From the NCBI GenBank assembly GCA_902772745.1, contig CACYBV010000089.1, positions 1-6,193 on the forward strand: a DNA stretch of 6,193 nucleotides. The letters are read 5' to 3'. How positions within the stretch are numbered: the first letter of the stretch is position 1; each line of letters opens with the position of its first letter. The notes under the pieces were generated by a model. The model did not search any database. It was given only the letters and a program-made list of their open reading frames with translations, and was not told the origin of the DNA. A program made the translations under genes and the position numbers. Shown here in pieces: positions 1 to 5,827 of this stretch. The stretch is from an uncultured Eubacteriales bacterium (lineage in GTDB: Bacteria; Bacillota; Clostridia; Lachnospirales; Lachnospiraceae).

Positions 1-407
1 CACAGGTCCGCGAGGAAAGACTGACCGTAAAATGTTTTGACACCCAGCTTATGAAGCATCAGGTGATTCATCGTGGTATCGGAAAAGCCCAGAAAAGGCT
101 TATCATTCACAACCTGCTTCAGGCGGTCGTTTTCAAACAGGAACGGCAGCAGCCGGTAAGTATCGTCCCCGCCGATCGCGCACAGGATCAGATCCACTTC
201 CGGATCGGAATAGGCCTGAAGAAGATCATCTGCCCTCTTTTCCGGATGCTCCCTGATATACTCGAGTCCCCGAAGTGCATGCGCGGAAAATCTCACCTGA
301 AGGCCCATCTTCTGAAGACGCTCGATGCCCAGCTTCACTTCATGCGCGACGGAAAGCTCCCCGATGATTCCGCTGGAGAGGCTGACGATTTCCACGGTTT
401 TGATCAT
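1..407 (-). CDS. S66 family peptidase (LD-carboxypeptidase / MccF-like), N-terminal part
   Basis: The gene starts at an ATG at 407-405 and leaves the window at position 1, giving 135 complete codons. Seen: an N-terminal segment VEIVSLSSGIIGE, then CAIGGDDTYRLLPFL (residues ~76-90) and FLGFSDTTMNHLMLHKLG (~105-122), followed by TFYGQSFLADL. These are the conserved blocks of peptidase family S66. By family knowledge the serine in GFSD (Ser109) is the nucleophile; the Glu and His of the triad would lie in the missing C-terminal half. Family members cleave L,D bonds in cytoplasmic murein peptides (LdcA) or release acyl groups from peptide-nucleotide antibiotics (MccF); the block wording resembles the MccF-like branch, but this does not decide the substrate. 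There is no signal peptide, so it is probably cytoplasmic. An AGGAG sits at 420-424, a long 12 nt before the ATG. It is the last visible gene of the minus-strand cluster, 135 nt after the fucosidase. I found no convincing own promoter. Confidence 0.88.
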   Translation of the reverse strand, partial: MIKTVEIVSLSSGIIGELSVAHEVKLGIERLQKMGLQVRFSAHALRGLEYIREHPEKRADDLLQAYSDPEVDLILCAIGGDDTYRLLPFLFENDRLKQVVNDKPFLGFSDTTMNHLMLHKLGVKTFYGQSFLADL

Positions 408-474
408 GTGTTTCTTTGTCTCCTAACAATCTGTTTTCAGAGTATGTCCTGCCGGGCGGAAGCCGCAGGCCGGA

Positions 475-500
475 GCCGGACATCCCGTACGGGGATCGGC
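475..500. repeat. GC-rich hairpin between fucosidase and S66 peptidase genes
   Basis: ATCCC (482-486) pairs with GGGAT (492-496) around a 5-nt loop, and GCCG (475-478) can pair with CGGC (497-500) with a 3-nt bulge. The stem lies in the 135-nt gap after the fucosidase stop codon. No T-run follows it on either strand, so it is not a standard intrinsic terminator. It may protect or process the mRNA between the two genes, or be chance in GC-rich spacer. The rest of the gap (408-542) shows no other gene and no convincing promoter. Confidence 0.35.
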
Positions 501-542
501 CAGGGGACGGCATTCCTCTGCTCCGATCGGGAAGACAGGTAA

Positions 543-2027
543 TTACCTCAGCGTAATCCTGAACACCACCAGGCAGTCGCTCCGGACATTCTCTGTCCGG
601 ATCTCCAGGCCTTCCTCAGTTTCCTTCCACTGCGGCTTCTCAGAAAAGCCTAAAACATCCACATCGTCAATGATTCCGAAAAATCCGGTGCGCTGCGCCT
701 TCGGGTCCTTTGCGAGCGTCCGGATCAGGATCTTTCCGTCCTCCGGGCAGCGCATGCAGGCCGCGTAGAGCTTTCCGTGATTTGTTGTGAAGCGGAAGTC
801 CTCCGCGGTATAAACCTTATCCTTTGCATCGGTAAACTGGCCCTGTTCCTGCTTCGTCGGACCTTCCTGGGCATAACGCCAGGGACGGGAGCCGTAGATC
901 GCTTCACCGTTTTTATCGAGCCATTCGCCGATCGCAAGAAGCACTTCCCGGTCTTCATCGGAAATCGTTCCGTCCGCCTTCGGGCCGACGTTCAGGAGCA
1001 TCGTACCGTTCTTCGCGACGACATCCACAAGGTCGCAGATAATGCTCCAGGGTTTCTTGAAGTCATTGCCTTCCGTATAGCACCAGGAATTCTTCGCGAT
1101 CGCGGTATCGGTCTGCCAGGGGAAAGCCTGAACTTCCGAGAACTGCCCGCGCTCGATATCGACAAGCGCCGTCCCGAACATAAAAGAGTCGTGCTTGTAG
1201 GCAATCAGGACCTCCTGCCCCCACTCGGCGGCGCGGTTATAGAAGTAAGCTGCGATTTTCCGAAGGTACGGCCGTGCCGCCGCATGGTGAATCCACCAGT
1301 CAAAATACAGTTCGTGAAGCTTATAATTGTCAATGAGCTCGCAGGTCCTGATCATCCAGTCCGAAAGGAATTCCTCCGAAGGCGCCGGCTCGAAGAAGGA
1401 GTCGTTGAAATCCTCCGGCTGCTCGTAAATTGCCGGCCAGTAGAAGTCGCCGCGTTTTTCGGAATCCGTGATATCGCTCTCGAAATGCCTGCCGCCGCCC
1501 ATGAACCACCAGTGTTCAATCCGGTGCGTCGAGGCGCCGTTTATGAGGCCCTGCTTCTCCATTTCTGCGGTCAGTTCGCCTAAAGTATCTCTCTTCGGGC
1601 CCATCTCCGCCGCATTCCAGTGCGACAGTTCCGAACGGTACATCTGGAAGCCGTCGTGATGCTCTGCGACCGGGACAACATAGCGCGCGCCGGCCTTTTT
1701 GAACAGAGAAACCCACTTTTCCGCGTCAAAATTCTCCGCTTTGAACATCGGAATGAAATCCTTGTAGCCGAAATCCTTATGCGGCCCGTAGGTTTTAACA
1801 TGATGCTCAAACTCGCGCGTCCCCTCAAGGTACATGTTTCTGGAGTACCATTCGTTCGCGAAAGCGGGCACGCTGTAGATGCCCCAGTGGATAAAAATGC
1901 CGAACTTCGCGTCTCTAAACCACTGCGGGGTCTCGTGCTTTTCAAGGCTCTCCCAGGTTGCGTCGTAAGGCCCCTGCGCGATCACTTTGTCGATTTTCTC
2001 AAGCCATTTCTTTTGGTCGTAACTCAT
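543..2027 (-). CDS. GH29 alpha-L-fucosidase, cytoplasmic
   Basis: The product is 494 aa and hydrolyses terminal alpha-L-fucose from glycans or glycosides. Seen: the GH29 signature WFRDAKFGIFIHWGIYSVPAFANEW (~36-60), EHHDGFQMY (~122-130), an EHWWFMGGG block (~171-179), LYFDWWIHH (~240-248) and NGTMLLNVGPKADGTI (~340-355). By family comparison Asp243 in YFDWW is the probable nucleophile; the acid/base is poorly conserved in GH29 and I do not assign it. The (beta/alpha)8 catalytic part covers about residues 1-390, and a C-terminal beta-sandwich-like part follows to 494. Length is normal for the family. There is no signal peptide, so the substrate must be imported or generated inside the cell. 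The ATG at 2027 has an excellent AGGAGGAG (2031-2038) about 5 nt upstream. It follows the MATE gene by 26 nt, so the two are very likely cotranscribed. Substrate linkage (1,2/1,3/1,4/1,6) cannot be read from sequence. Confidence 0.95.
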   Translation of the reverse strand: MSYDQKKWLEKIDKVIAQGPYDATWESLEKHETPQWFRDAKFGIFIHWGIYSVPAFANEWYSRNMYLEGTREFEHHVKTYGPHKDFGYKDFIPMFKAENFDAEKWVSLFKKAGARYVVPVAEHHDGFQMYRSELSHWNAAEMGPKRDTLGELTAEMEKQGLINGASTHRIEHWWFMGGGRHFESDITDSEKRGDFYWPAIYEQPEDFNDSFFEPAPSEEFLSDWMIRTCELIDNYKLHELYFDWWIHHAAARPYLRKIAAYFYNRAAEWGQEVLIAYKHDSFMFGTALVDIERGQFSEVQAFPWQTDTAIAKNSWCYTEGNDFKKPWSIICDLVDVVAKNGTMLLNVGPKADGTISDEDREVLLAIGEWLDKNGEAIYGSRPWRYAQEGPTKQEQGQFTDAKDKVYTAEDFRFTTNHGKLYAACMRCPEDGKILIRTLAKDPKAQRTGFFGIIDDVDVLGFSEKPQWKETEEGLEIRTENVRSDCLVVFRITLR

Positions 2028-2053
2028 ACGCTCCTCCTCTGAAGTCAGTTTAT

Positions 2054-3433
2054 TTACGCTTTTTTGTTCTTCATCCGTGCGACATCATGGATCCATTTGC
2101 CGGAAAGGAGCCGCCAGATGCACCATACAGACTTGATCACATAATCAGCCCTGAGGCAGACCTGCACTGCCCATGCAGGCCACCCGAGAAGTATCCCGGC
2201 GATATATCCGAAGGGAATCGACACGACCCACATGAACAGGATGTCCGCCACCATCAGGAACTTTGTGTCGCCGCCGCCCCTGAGCACACCTTTTGTCATG
2301 ACCATCTGGATACACTGGAAGAATACGATCACTGCAAAAGCATTCATCATCTGCCTCGCGACGACGACCGTTTCCGGCTCCAGTTTATACAGCCTCAGCG
2401 TCAGCGGCCCGACCAGGAAAACCACAAGGCCGCTGAAAATACCGAATACGACCGACATCAGGTAGAATGTTTCTCCCTGCATCTGGGCTTCCTGCTTTTT
2501 CCCGGAACCGATCGTATGCCCGATGATAATGCTCGACGCGTTCGCCACACCGGATACAATTACGGTGAACAGCCGGTCGACGACCTGACAGATCGAATTT
2601 GCCGAAACCGCAGCTACCCCCAGGCGGCCGATGATCATGCTGAGCGCCGTATTTCCAAAGCCCAGAAGCGCATCCGAAATCAGCGCCGGCATTCCGACCT
2701 TGACATAGCGGGAAATAATCTCTTTCGTCGGGTTGATCAGAAAATCCCTGATCCGGAACCTGAATTTCTTCTGTCCCAGCACCAGCGCAAAGGTTGCGGC
2801 AAACTCCGTCGCGCGCGCGATCAGCGTTCCGAGCGCCGCACCGCGGATTTCCATAGCCGGCGCGCCGAGTTTGCCGAAAATGAAAACCCAGTTCGCCCCA
2901 ACATTGACAAAGAAGGAAATCAGCGAAACGTAGAGGCCGATCCGCGGCTGTTCGATCGTCCGCATCAGCTGCGCGGTTACGAAGCCTGTTCCGTGAATCA
3001 GGTAGATGAAAGCCGTAATTTTCAGGTATCCGATACCTGCTTCGATAACTTCGGTCTCATCTGTGAAAAGCCGCATGATTAAGCGCGGACAGAACCAGGT
3101 CACCAGGGCAAAAATAACAGCGAGTCCCGAGATGATCCTGAGAGCCAGTGCGAAAACCTCCATCACTTTCCGCTTTTCTCCCGCGCCGTAGTAATGCGCC
3201 GCGACGACCGAGCATCCGCCGATTACGCCCATGCAGAAAATGTGGAAAATATTATAAAAGCTGTTGGCAAGAGAAGATGCCGAAAGCTGCACTTCGCCGA
3301 GCTGGCCGAGCATGATGGTGTCCATCATATTGACACCCATGTTGATGGCCTGCTGGGCTGCAACCGGAAGCATAATTGCCAGCACCTTTACATAGAAATG
3401 TTTATCCTTAACGATCCGAATCCTGCTTTTCAA
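2054..3433 (-). CDS. MATE family multidrug/toxin exporter
   Basis: The product is 459 aa, a polytopic membrane protein of normal length for the MATE family, with about 12 predicted hydrophobic segments. Seen: MDTIMLGQLG (~37-46) in the first segment region, AHYYGAGEKRK (~79-89) and its second-lobe counterpart IGHTIGSGKKQEA (~304-316), QLMRTIEQPRIGLYVSLISFFVNVGANWVFIFG (~155-187), and GVLRGGGDTKF (~382-392). These paired motifs show the two-lobe internal duplication typical of MATE. Family role: Na+- or H+-driven export of cationic drugs, metabolites or toxins; the real substrate is unknown. The start is TTG at 3433, chosen because AAAGGGGG lies 8 nt upstream and the next in-frame Met (residue 21) is already inside the first membrane segment. 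It leads a probable operon with the fucosidase. Export of a fucoside-derived compound or aglycone is possible but pure inference. Confidence 0.94.
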   Translation of the reverse strand: MKSRIRIVKDKHFYVKVLAIMLPVAAQQAINMGVNMMDTIMLGQLGEVQLSASSLANSFYNIFHIFCMGVIGGCSVVAAHYYGAGEKRKVMEVFALALRIISGLAVIFALVTWFCPRLIMRLFTDETEVIEAGIGYLKITAFIYLIHGTGFVTAQLMRTIEQPRIGLYVSLISFFVNVGANWVFIFGKLGAPAMEIRGAALGTLIARATEFAATFALVLGQKKFRFRIRDFLINPTKEIISRYVKVGMPALISDALLGFGNTALSMIIGRLGVAAVSANSICQVVDRLFTVIVSGVANASSIIIGHTIGSGKKQEAQMQGETFYLMSVVFGIFSGLVVFLVGPLTLRLYKLEPETVVVARQMMNAFAVIVFFQCIQMVMTKGVLRGGGDTKFLMVADILFMWVVSIPFGYIAGILLGWPAWAVQVCLRADYVIKSVWCIWRLLSGKWIHDVARMKNKKA

Positions 3434-3441
3434 AAAACGAT

Positions 3442-3449
3442 CCCCCTTT
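3442..3449 (-). promoter_or_regulatory. Ribosome binding site deciding the TTG start of the MATE gene
   Basis: On the minus strand this reads AAAGGGGG and ends 8 nt before the TTG at 3433-3431. No ATG is available at a usable distance, so this site is the main argument for the non-ATG start. Confidence 0.7.
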
Positions 3450-3468
3450 CTGCTTTTTCATATTTTTT

Positions 3469-3497
3469 ATTATAGCATTAAGGGACGGGAGTGTCCA
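3469..3497 (-). promoter_or_regulatory. Sigma-A-type promoter of the MATE-fucosidase operon
   Basis: On the minus strand a -35 TGGACA (3497-3492, 5 of 6 consensus bases) is separated by exactly 17 nt from a perfect -10 TATAAT (3474-3469). A TG one base before the -10 makes it an extended -10 as well. Transcription would start near 3462, leaving a leader of about 29 nt before the TTG. This is one of the two strongest promoters in the window. The -35 lies only 10 nt from the first candidate start of the divergent unknown gene, so the two transcription units are tightly packed. Confidence 0.8.
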
Positions 3498-3506
3498 TCG
3501 GAAATC

Positions 3507-4898
3507 ATGTTCGATTTTCTGACTTTTCATATATTTTGTTGGACATATGTTGGACATGGCATGCATGACGAAGGGCTTCAGACAGACAGCATCGTCAGTT
3601 CCATTATTCCCGCTCCGGTAAAACACAACGGCGTTTATGACCTGGATCTCGCCGAAGTCCAAAACTTCTACCAGACCCTTGGGATGATCAACGCCAAGGC
3701 AGTCCACGATATGGCGTCGGAACGGGAGCGTATCCGGAATAATCTTCCCGGGGAATATGACGATGAGACGAAAGAGGCGCTTGCGGATTATCTGGCATTT
3801 CACAGCGGAAGCATTTCGAGTAAGATTCTTGCGAATTCAGACCAGGTTGCGAAAGCCATGCTGAGCCATAAGCCGATCAACACCGGGGCAGACAACCAGT
3901 TGATCCTGGATGCTCAGCTGCATCGGGAATTCAAGAAGCTCCTGAATCCTCCGGACCATCCCTCGATGACCGTCAGCGAGTATATGGACCTCGTGAATAT
4001 GAACGAAAAGGACCGGGCAGACTTTCTCCGAAAGAATGGCTGTGCGCCGGAATCCTGTTTTTATGACATCGTGTATCAGGGCCAGAAATCAAGAAACGGG
4101 AACAGGTCGGAGGAGAACGGCCGCAAACGCTTCGACGATGCGATGACGGTCCTCTGCGCGGAAATGAAGGAGGAAGAGTTCCAAAAGCTTGTCAATAAAA
4201 TCAACAACAGCCGCGGAAAAAACGAAAAGGTCTCAGTCGCCTACTATAAAGACCGAGTCGGGGAATTCCGCTCAAAATCCCTGGACGATTCTCTCAAGGA
4301 ACAAAACCTGACGTTCAGCAATGCGACGGCAGCTGCAGCAGAACACCAGGGTACCCTGATGGAAATGGATAAAAAATTCGGACTTCCCGACGGCGGACTG
4401 ATTCAAGGGGCGGAAAATTCCTATCCTCCGATCGCCATCAATGGCACCGCATCCGGCTGCAATCTGTCCGGAAAGGATTACGCTGCGATCAGCTACTCCT
4501 CTTCCCTGGTTTCGAAGAAACGAGATGATTTTCTGCATGACGACGATATTCTCATGCAGAACGACGATGCCGTCGCGGATGCAAAAAAAGCCGCGGACAT
4601 CGCGCTCAAAGAATACAAAAACGGAAACAAGCTTCCGCTCGCGAATCTCCTGACGCATGGGATCAGGAATCTCACCAGGGAATCACAGGGAAAAACCGCG
4701 GAGGAAAAGGCCTGTATGAATGAGATGGCGGGACGCATGCTGAACATGCTTTCACGCGATCCGGAACTTCAAAAACACGCCATGAGATCCGGTCTTGATG
4801 CAAAGGACCTGGAGAAGGCGAAGGAAATCAACGCACCGGAGGTGAAGCTCGAACGCGAGATCACGCGCCCGGTCCCGGAACTGAGACTTTCGATCTGA
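3507..4898 (+). CDS. Protein of unknown function (463 aa), uncertain start
   Basis: I do not recognise this protein. Its codon use and GC-rich third positions resemble the neighbours, and the open frame is long with no good competing frame, so I take it as real coding sequence. Seen: a soluble, highly charged, probably mostly alpha-helical protein, rich in Lys/Glu/Asp/Asn. It has no signal peptide, no clear membrane segment and no nucleotide-binding motif. Legible landmarks are a helical N-terminal half (DLDLAEVQNFYQTLG, residues ~46-60), a Gly/Ser/Asn-rich middle (~315-345, around SYPPIAINGTASGCNLSGKDY), an acidic DDDILMQNDDAVAD stretch and a helical C-terminus ending RPVPELRLSI. The start is doubtful: neither the ATG at 3507 nor the one at 3561 (residue 19) has a proper Shine-Dalgarno, I see no clear plus-strand promoter, and the frame is open upstream into the MATE gene. 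It could be a 5'-truncated copy of a longer gene. Its stop codon abuts a truncated oxidoreductase gene on the other strand, which suggests arrival by rearrangement. Confidence 0.7.
   Translation: MFDFLTFHIFCWTYVGHGMHDEGLQTDSIVSSIIPAPVKHNGVYDLDLAEVQNFYQTLGMINAKAVHDMASERERIRNNLPGEYDDETKEALADYLAFHSGSISSKILANSDQVAKAMLSHKPINTGADNQLILDAQLHREFKKLLNPPDHPSMTVSEYMDLVNMNEKDRADFLRKNGCAPESCFYDIVYQGQKSRNGNRSEENGRKRFDDAMTVLCAEMKEEEFQKLVNKINNSRGKNEKVSVAYYKDRVGEFRSKSLDDSLKEQNLTFSNATAAAAEHQGTLMEMDKKFGLPDGGLIQGAENSYPPIAINGTASGCNLSGKDYAAISYSSSLVSKKRDDFLHDDDILMQNDDAVADAKKAADIALKEYKNGNKLPLANLLTHGIRNLTRESQGKTAEEKACMNEMAGRMLNMLSRDPELQKHAMRSGLDAKDLEKAKEINAPEVKLEREITRPVPELRLSI
3537..3557. repeat. 11-bp tandem direct repeat at the start region of the unknown gene
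   Basis: TGTTGGACAT occurs at 3537-3546 and again at 3548-3557, a repeat period of 11 bp, or about one helical turn. A related inverted copy of its core (TGTCCAT) lies at 3492-3498, on the -35 of the MATE promoter. If translation of the unknown gene starts at 3561 rather than 3507, the repeat is untranslated and sits directly before the start codon, where it could be a protein-binding site. If it starts at 3507, the repeat is within codons 11-17. Confidence 0.5.
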
Positions 4899-4899
4899 G

Positions 4900-5018
4900 C
4901 AGGATTCTCTGATTCCGACGACCTCCGTAATCTCAAAGCGTCTGCAGAGATTATCGAGATAAGTCCCGCTGATCATTCCTGCGCCAATGATGCCGACTTT
5001 TACTTTTTCAACGTCCAT
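4900..5018 (-). pseudogene. Truncated Gfo/Idh/MocA-family oxidoreductase, N-terminal remnant
   Basis: Reading left from an ATG at 5018 the first ~36 codons give MDVEKVKVGIIGAGMISG (first 18 residues) followed by TYLDNLCRRFEITEVVGI. This is the start of a Gfo/Idh/MocA NAD(P)-dependent sugar/polyol oxidoreductase: beta-1 with the Rossmann GxGxxS-like motif (GAGMIS), the first helix, then beta-2. Full-length members are usually 330-400 aa. Here the resemblance stops near 4911-4900, right at the stop codon of the unknown plus-strand gene, and the frame then runs into the antisense of that gene, ending at 4752 (88 aa in all from this ATG). The ribosome binding site GGGGAGGG (5029-5036, 10 nt upstream) and a plausible promoter are intact, so a short non-functional product could still be made. 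I see no other piece of the gene in the window. Confidence 0.75.
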
Positions 5019-5032
5019 TTTATTCTGTCCCT

Positions 5033-5105
5033 CCCCGGTGAGTTCTGTTTCTGTCATTGTAGCACAGCCTCATGTTTCCTGCAAGAAAACAGAGAACTCA
5101 CGGGG
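5033..5105. repeat. Long imperfect inverted repeat around the oxidoreductase promoter
   Basis: The left arm 5033-5053 begins CCCCGGTGAGTTCTGTTT. The right arm 5083-5105, read on the opposite strand, begins CCCCGTGAGTTCTCTGTTT. The exact core is GTGAGTTCT (5038-5046) against AGAACTCAC (5093-5101), extended by CCCC/GGGG across a one-base bulge and by GTTT/AAAC across a two-base bulge. The loop of about 30-40 nt contains the promoter -10. The left arm overlaps the ribosome binding site of the truncated oxidoreductase. No flanking target duplication is visible. Confidence 0.6.
5056..5084 (-). promoter_or_regulatory. Probable promoter of the truncated oxidoreductase
   Basis: On the minus strand a -10 TACAAT (5061-5056) with a TG one base upstream (extended -10) stands 17 nt from a weak -35 TTGCAG (5084-5079). 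The expected start is near 5049, giving a leader of ~31 nt before the ATG at 5018. If active it now transcribes antisense into the 3' end of the unknown gene. Confidence 0.5.
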
Positions 5106-5113
5106 CCGGAAGC

Positions 5114-5129
5114 AAAAGCCCGGGCTTTT
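5114..5129 (-). terminator. Probable weak intrinsic terminator after the NimA-like gene
   Basis: AAAAGCCCGGGCTTTT is a perfect 16-bp palindrome that starts 4 nt beyond the stop codon of the NimA-like gene. It folds as a short stem with a CCGG loop and ends in four T on the minus strand. The T-run is short, so termination may be leaky; the longer inverted repeat just beyond could add to it. Confidence 0.5.
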
Positions 5130-5133
5130 ACGG

Positions 5134-5616
5134 TCACTCCTTCATGAGCGCCTTTCCCTGTTTTCCGCTCAGATGCTCAATCCTGATCTCGATGCAGCAC
5201 GTACGGTCACAGGCTTCCGCAATCTCCTCCTCCACAAGATCCGGATAATTCCCGGAATATTTATACCCGACAAGACGCAGGGCGTGCACCTTCCCGTCAT
5301 GATCCGTGATTTCCCGTGCACGGCCGATGCAGATCACACTCTTATAAGCGGTGGTCCGTTCCTTTGCGAGCACCTCGTCCGCCGCGACTACGGTAAAGCA
5401 GACCTTGTCGCTTCGGCGGATTGCATCGACTTTGTGACCGGTCATGGCGCAGTGAAAACAGATCTTTCCGTCCTCATATGCATAATTTACGGGTACAGCG
5501 TACGGATATCCGTCGTCCCCGTTCACGCCGAGGATTCCGGTCTTTCCGTTTTTCAGTATCCCGACCGCCTCCTCATCCGGAAGTTTCTGCGCAAATCTTC
5601 TCATTTCTCTGAACAT
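5134..5616 (-). CDS. Pyridoxamine 5'-phosphate oxidase-fold protein, NimA-like
   Basis: The product is 160 aa, a normal length for the split-barrel flavin/PNPOx-like family that includes the NimA 5-nitroimidazole resistance reductases. Seen: MFREMRR at the N-terminus, GILGVNGDDGYPYAVPVNYAYEDGKICFHCAMTGHKVDAIRRSDKVCFTVV (residues ~27-77, the beta-barrel core with the characteristic FHCAxxGHK), then YKSVICIGRAREI (~91-103), and a C-terminal strand CIEIRIEHLSGKQG. Family members bind FMN or a related flavin/haem and are cytoplasmic dimers; the actual substrate here is unknown, and many such genes in anaerobes are not resistance genes. The ATG at 5616 has an AGGAGGA site (5621-5627) 4 nt upstream. 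It is transcribed alone and divergently from pckA. Confidence 0.9.
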   Translation of the reverse strand: MFREMRRFAQKLPDEEAVGILKNGKTGILGVNGDDGYPYAVPVNYAYEDGKICFHCAMTGHKVDAIRRSDKVCFTVVAADEVLAKERTTAYKSVICIGRAREITDHDGKVHALRLVGYKYSGNYPDLVEEEIAEACDRTCCIEIRIEHLSGKQGKALMKE

Positions 5617-5648
5617 GGTTTCCTCCTGCTGTTTTTTTCGCTTCGTTC

Positions 5649-5678
5649 ATTATGCCACAGGATTTCTCTCCGTGTCCA
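5649..5678 (-). promoter_or_regulatory. Promoter of the NimA-like gene
   Basis: On the minus strand a -35 TGGACA (5678-5673) and a -10 CATAAT (5654-5649) are 18 nt apart, each matching 5 of 6 consensus bases. Transcription would start near 5642, leaving ~25 nt before the ATG. Its -35 directly touches the dyad at 5679-5707. Confidence 0.65.
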
Positions 5679-5707
5679 GAAAAATATAGAAATTTCCTGT
5701 ATTTTTC
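5679..5707. promoter_or_regulatory. Operator-like dyad between the divergent nim and pckA promoters
   Basis: GAAAAATATAG (5679-5689) is repeated in inverted orientation at 5697-5707 as GAAAAATACAG on the other strand, 10 of 11 bases matching, around a centre near 5693 that includes AAATTT. It begins at the -35 of the NimA-like promoter and ends 4 nt before the -35 of the pckA promoter. This position suits a regulator acting on both genes. The regulator is not identifiable. The stem is too AT-rich, and lies between promoters rather than after a gene, so a terminator is unlikely. Confidence 0.5.
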
Positions 5708-5711
5708 CTTG

Positions 5712-5740
5712 TTGCATTTTCAGGGATTTGGCTTTATAAT
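5712..5740 (+). promoter_or_regulatory. Sigma-A-type promoter of pckA
   Basis: A -35 TTGCAT (5712-5717), an exact 17-nt spacer and a perfect -10 TATAAT (5735-5740). The start would be near 5747, giving a leader of about 80 nt. Confidence 0.8.
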
Positions 5741-5761
5741 ATATACGTGCAAAGTTGGTTT

Positions 5762-5788
5762 TCATCCGTAGGTATGTCAGTCGGATGA
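5762..5788 (+). other. Hairpin in the pckA leader
   Basis: TCATCCG (5762-5768) and CGGATGA (5782-5788) form a perfect 7-bp stem with a 13-nt loop in the untranslated leader, about 15 nt after the expected transcription start and well before the ribosome binding site (AAAGAGG, 5811-5817). There is no T-run after it, so it is not an attenuator by itself. It may stabilise the mRNA or bind a regulator; chance is also possible. Confidence 0.4.
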
Positions 5789-5827
5789 TTCAATAAGAAA
5801 AATTATACAGAAAGAGGTACACACAAA

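Noticed and set aside
51..542. A 163-codon plus-strand open frame
   Set aside because: It overlaps the S66 peptidase on the other strand, where conserved family blocks are present; no ribosome binding site supports it.
408..542. Own promoter for the S66 peptidase gene
   Set aside because: CATACT (441-446, minus) could be a -10 but no acceptable -35 stands 16-18 nt upstream.
777..1583. A 268-codon plus-strand open frame
   Set aside because: It is antisense to the GH29 catalytic domain, whose motifs are unmistakable; the open frame follows from GC-rich codon bias.
1958..3082. A 374-codon plus-strand open frame
   Set aside because: It lies entirely antisense to the MATE gene and the fucosidase start; the translation is Arg/His/Pro-rich with no recognisable motif, and the minus-strand products are clear family members.
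4928..4953. TAATCTC/GAGATTA stem with 12-nt loop as a terminator for the unknown gene
   Set aside because: No T-run follows and the stem lies in the former coding sequence of the oxidoreductase, so it is probably a chance pairing.
4987..5739. A 250-codon plus-strand open frame
   Set aside because: It runs through the oxidoreductase remnant, the terminator, the whole NimA-like gene and its promoter on the opposite strand; not plausible as one gene.
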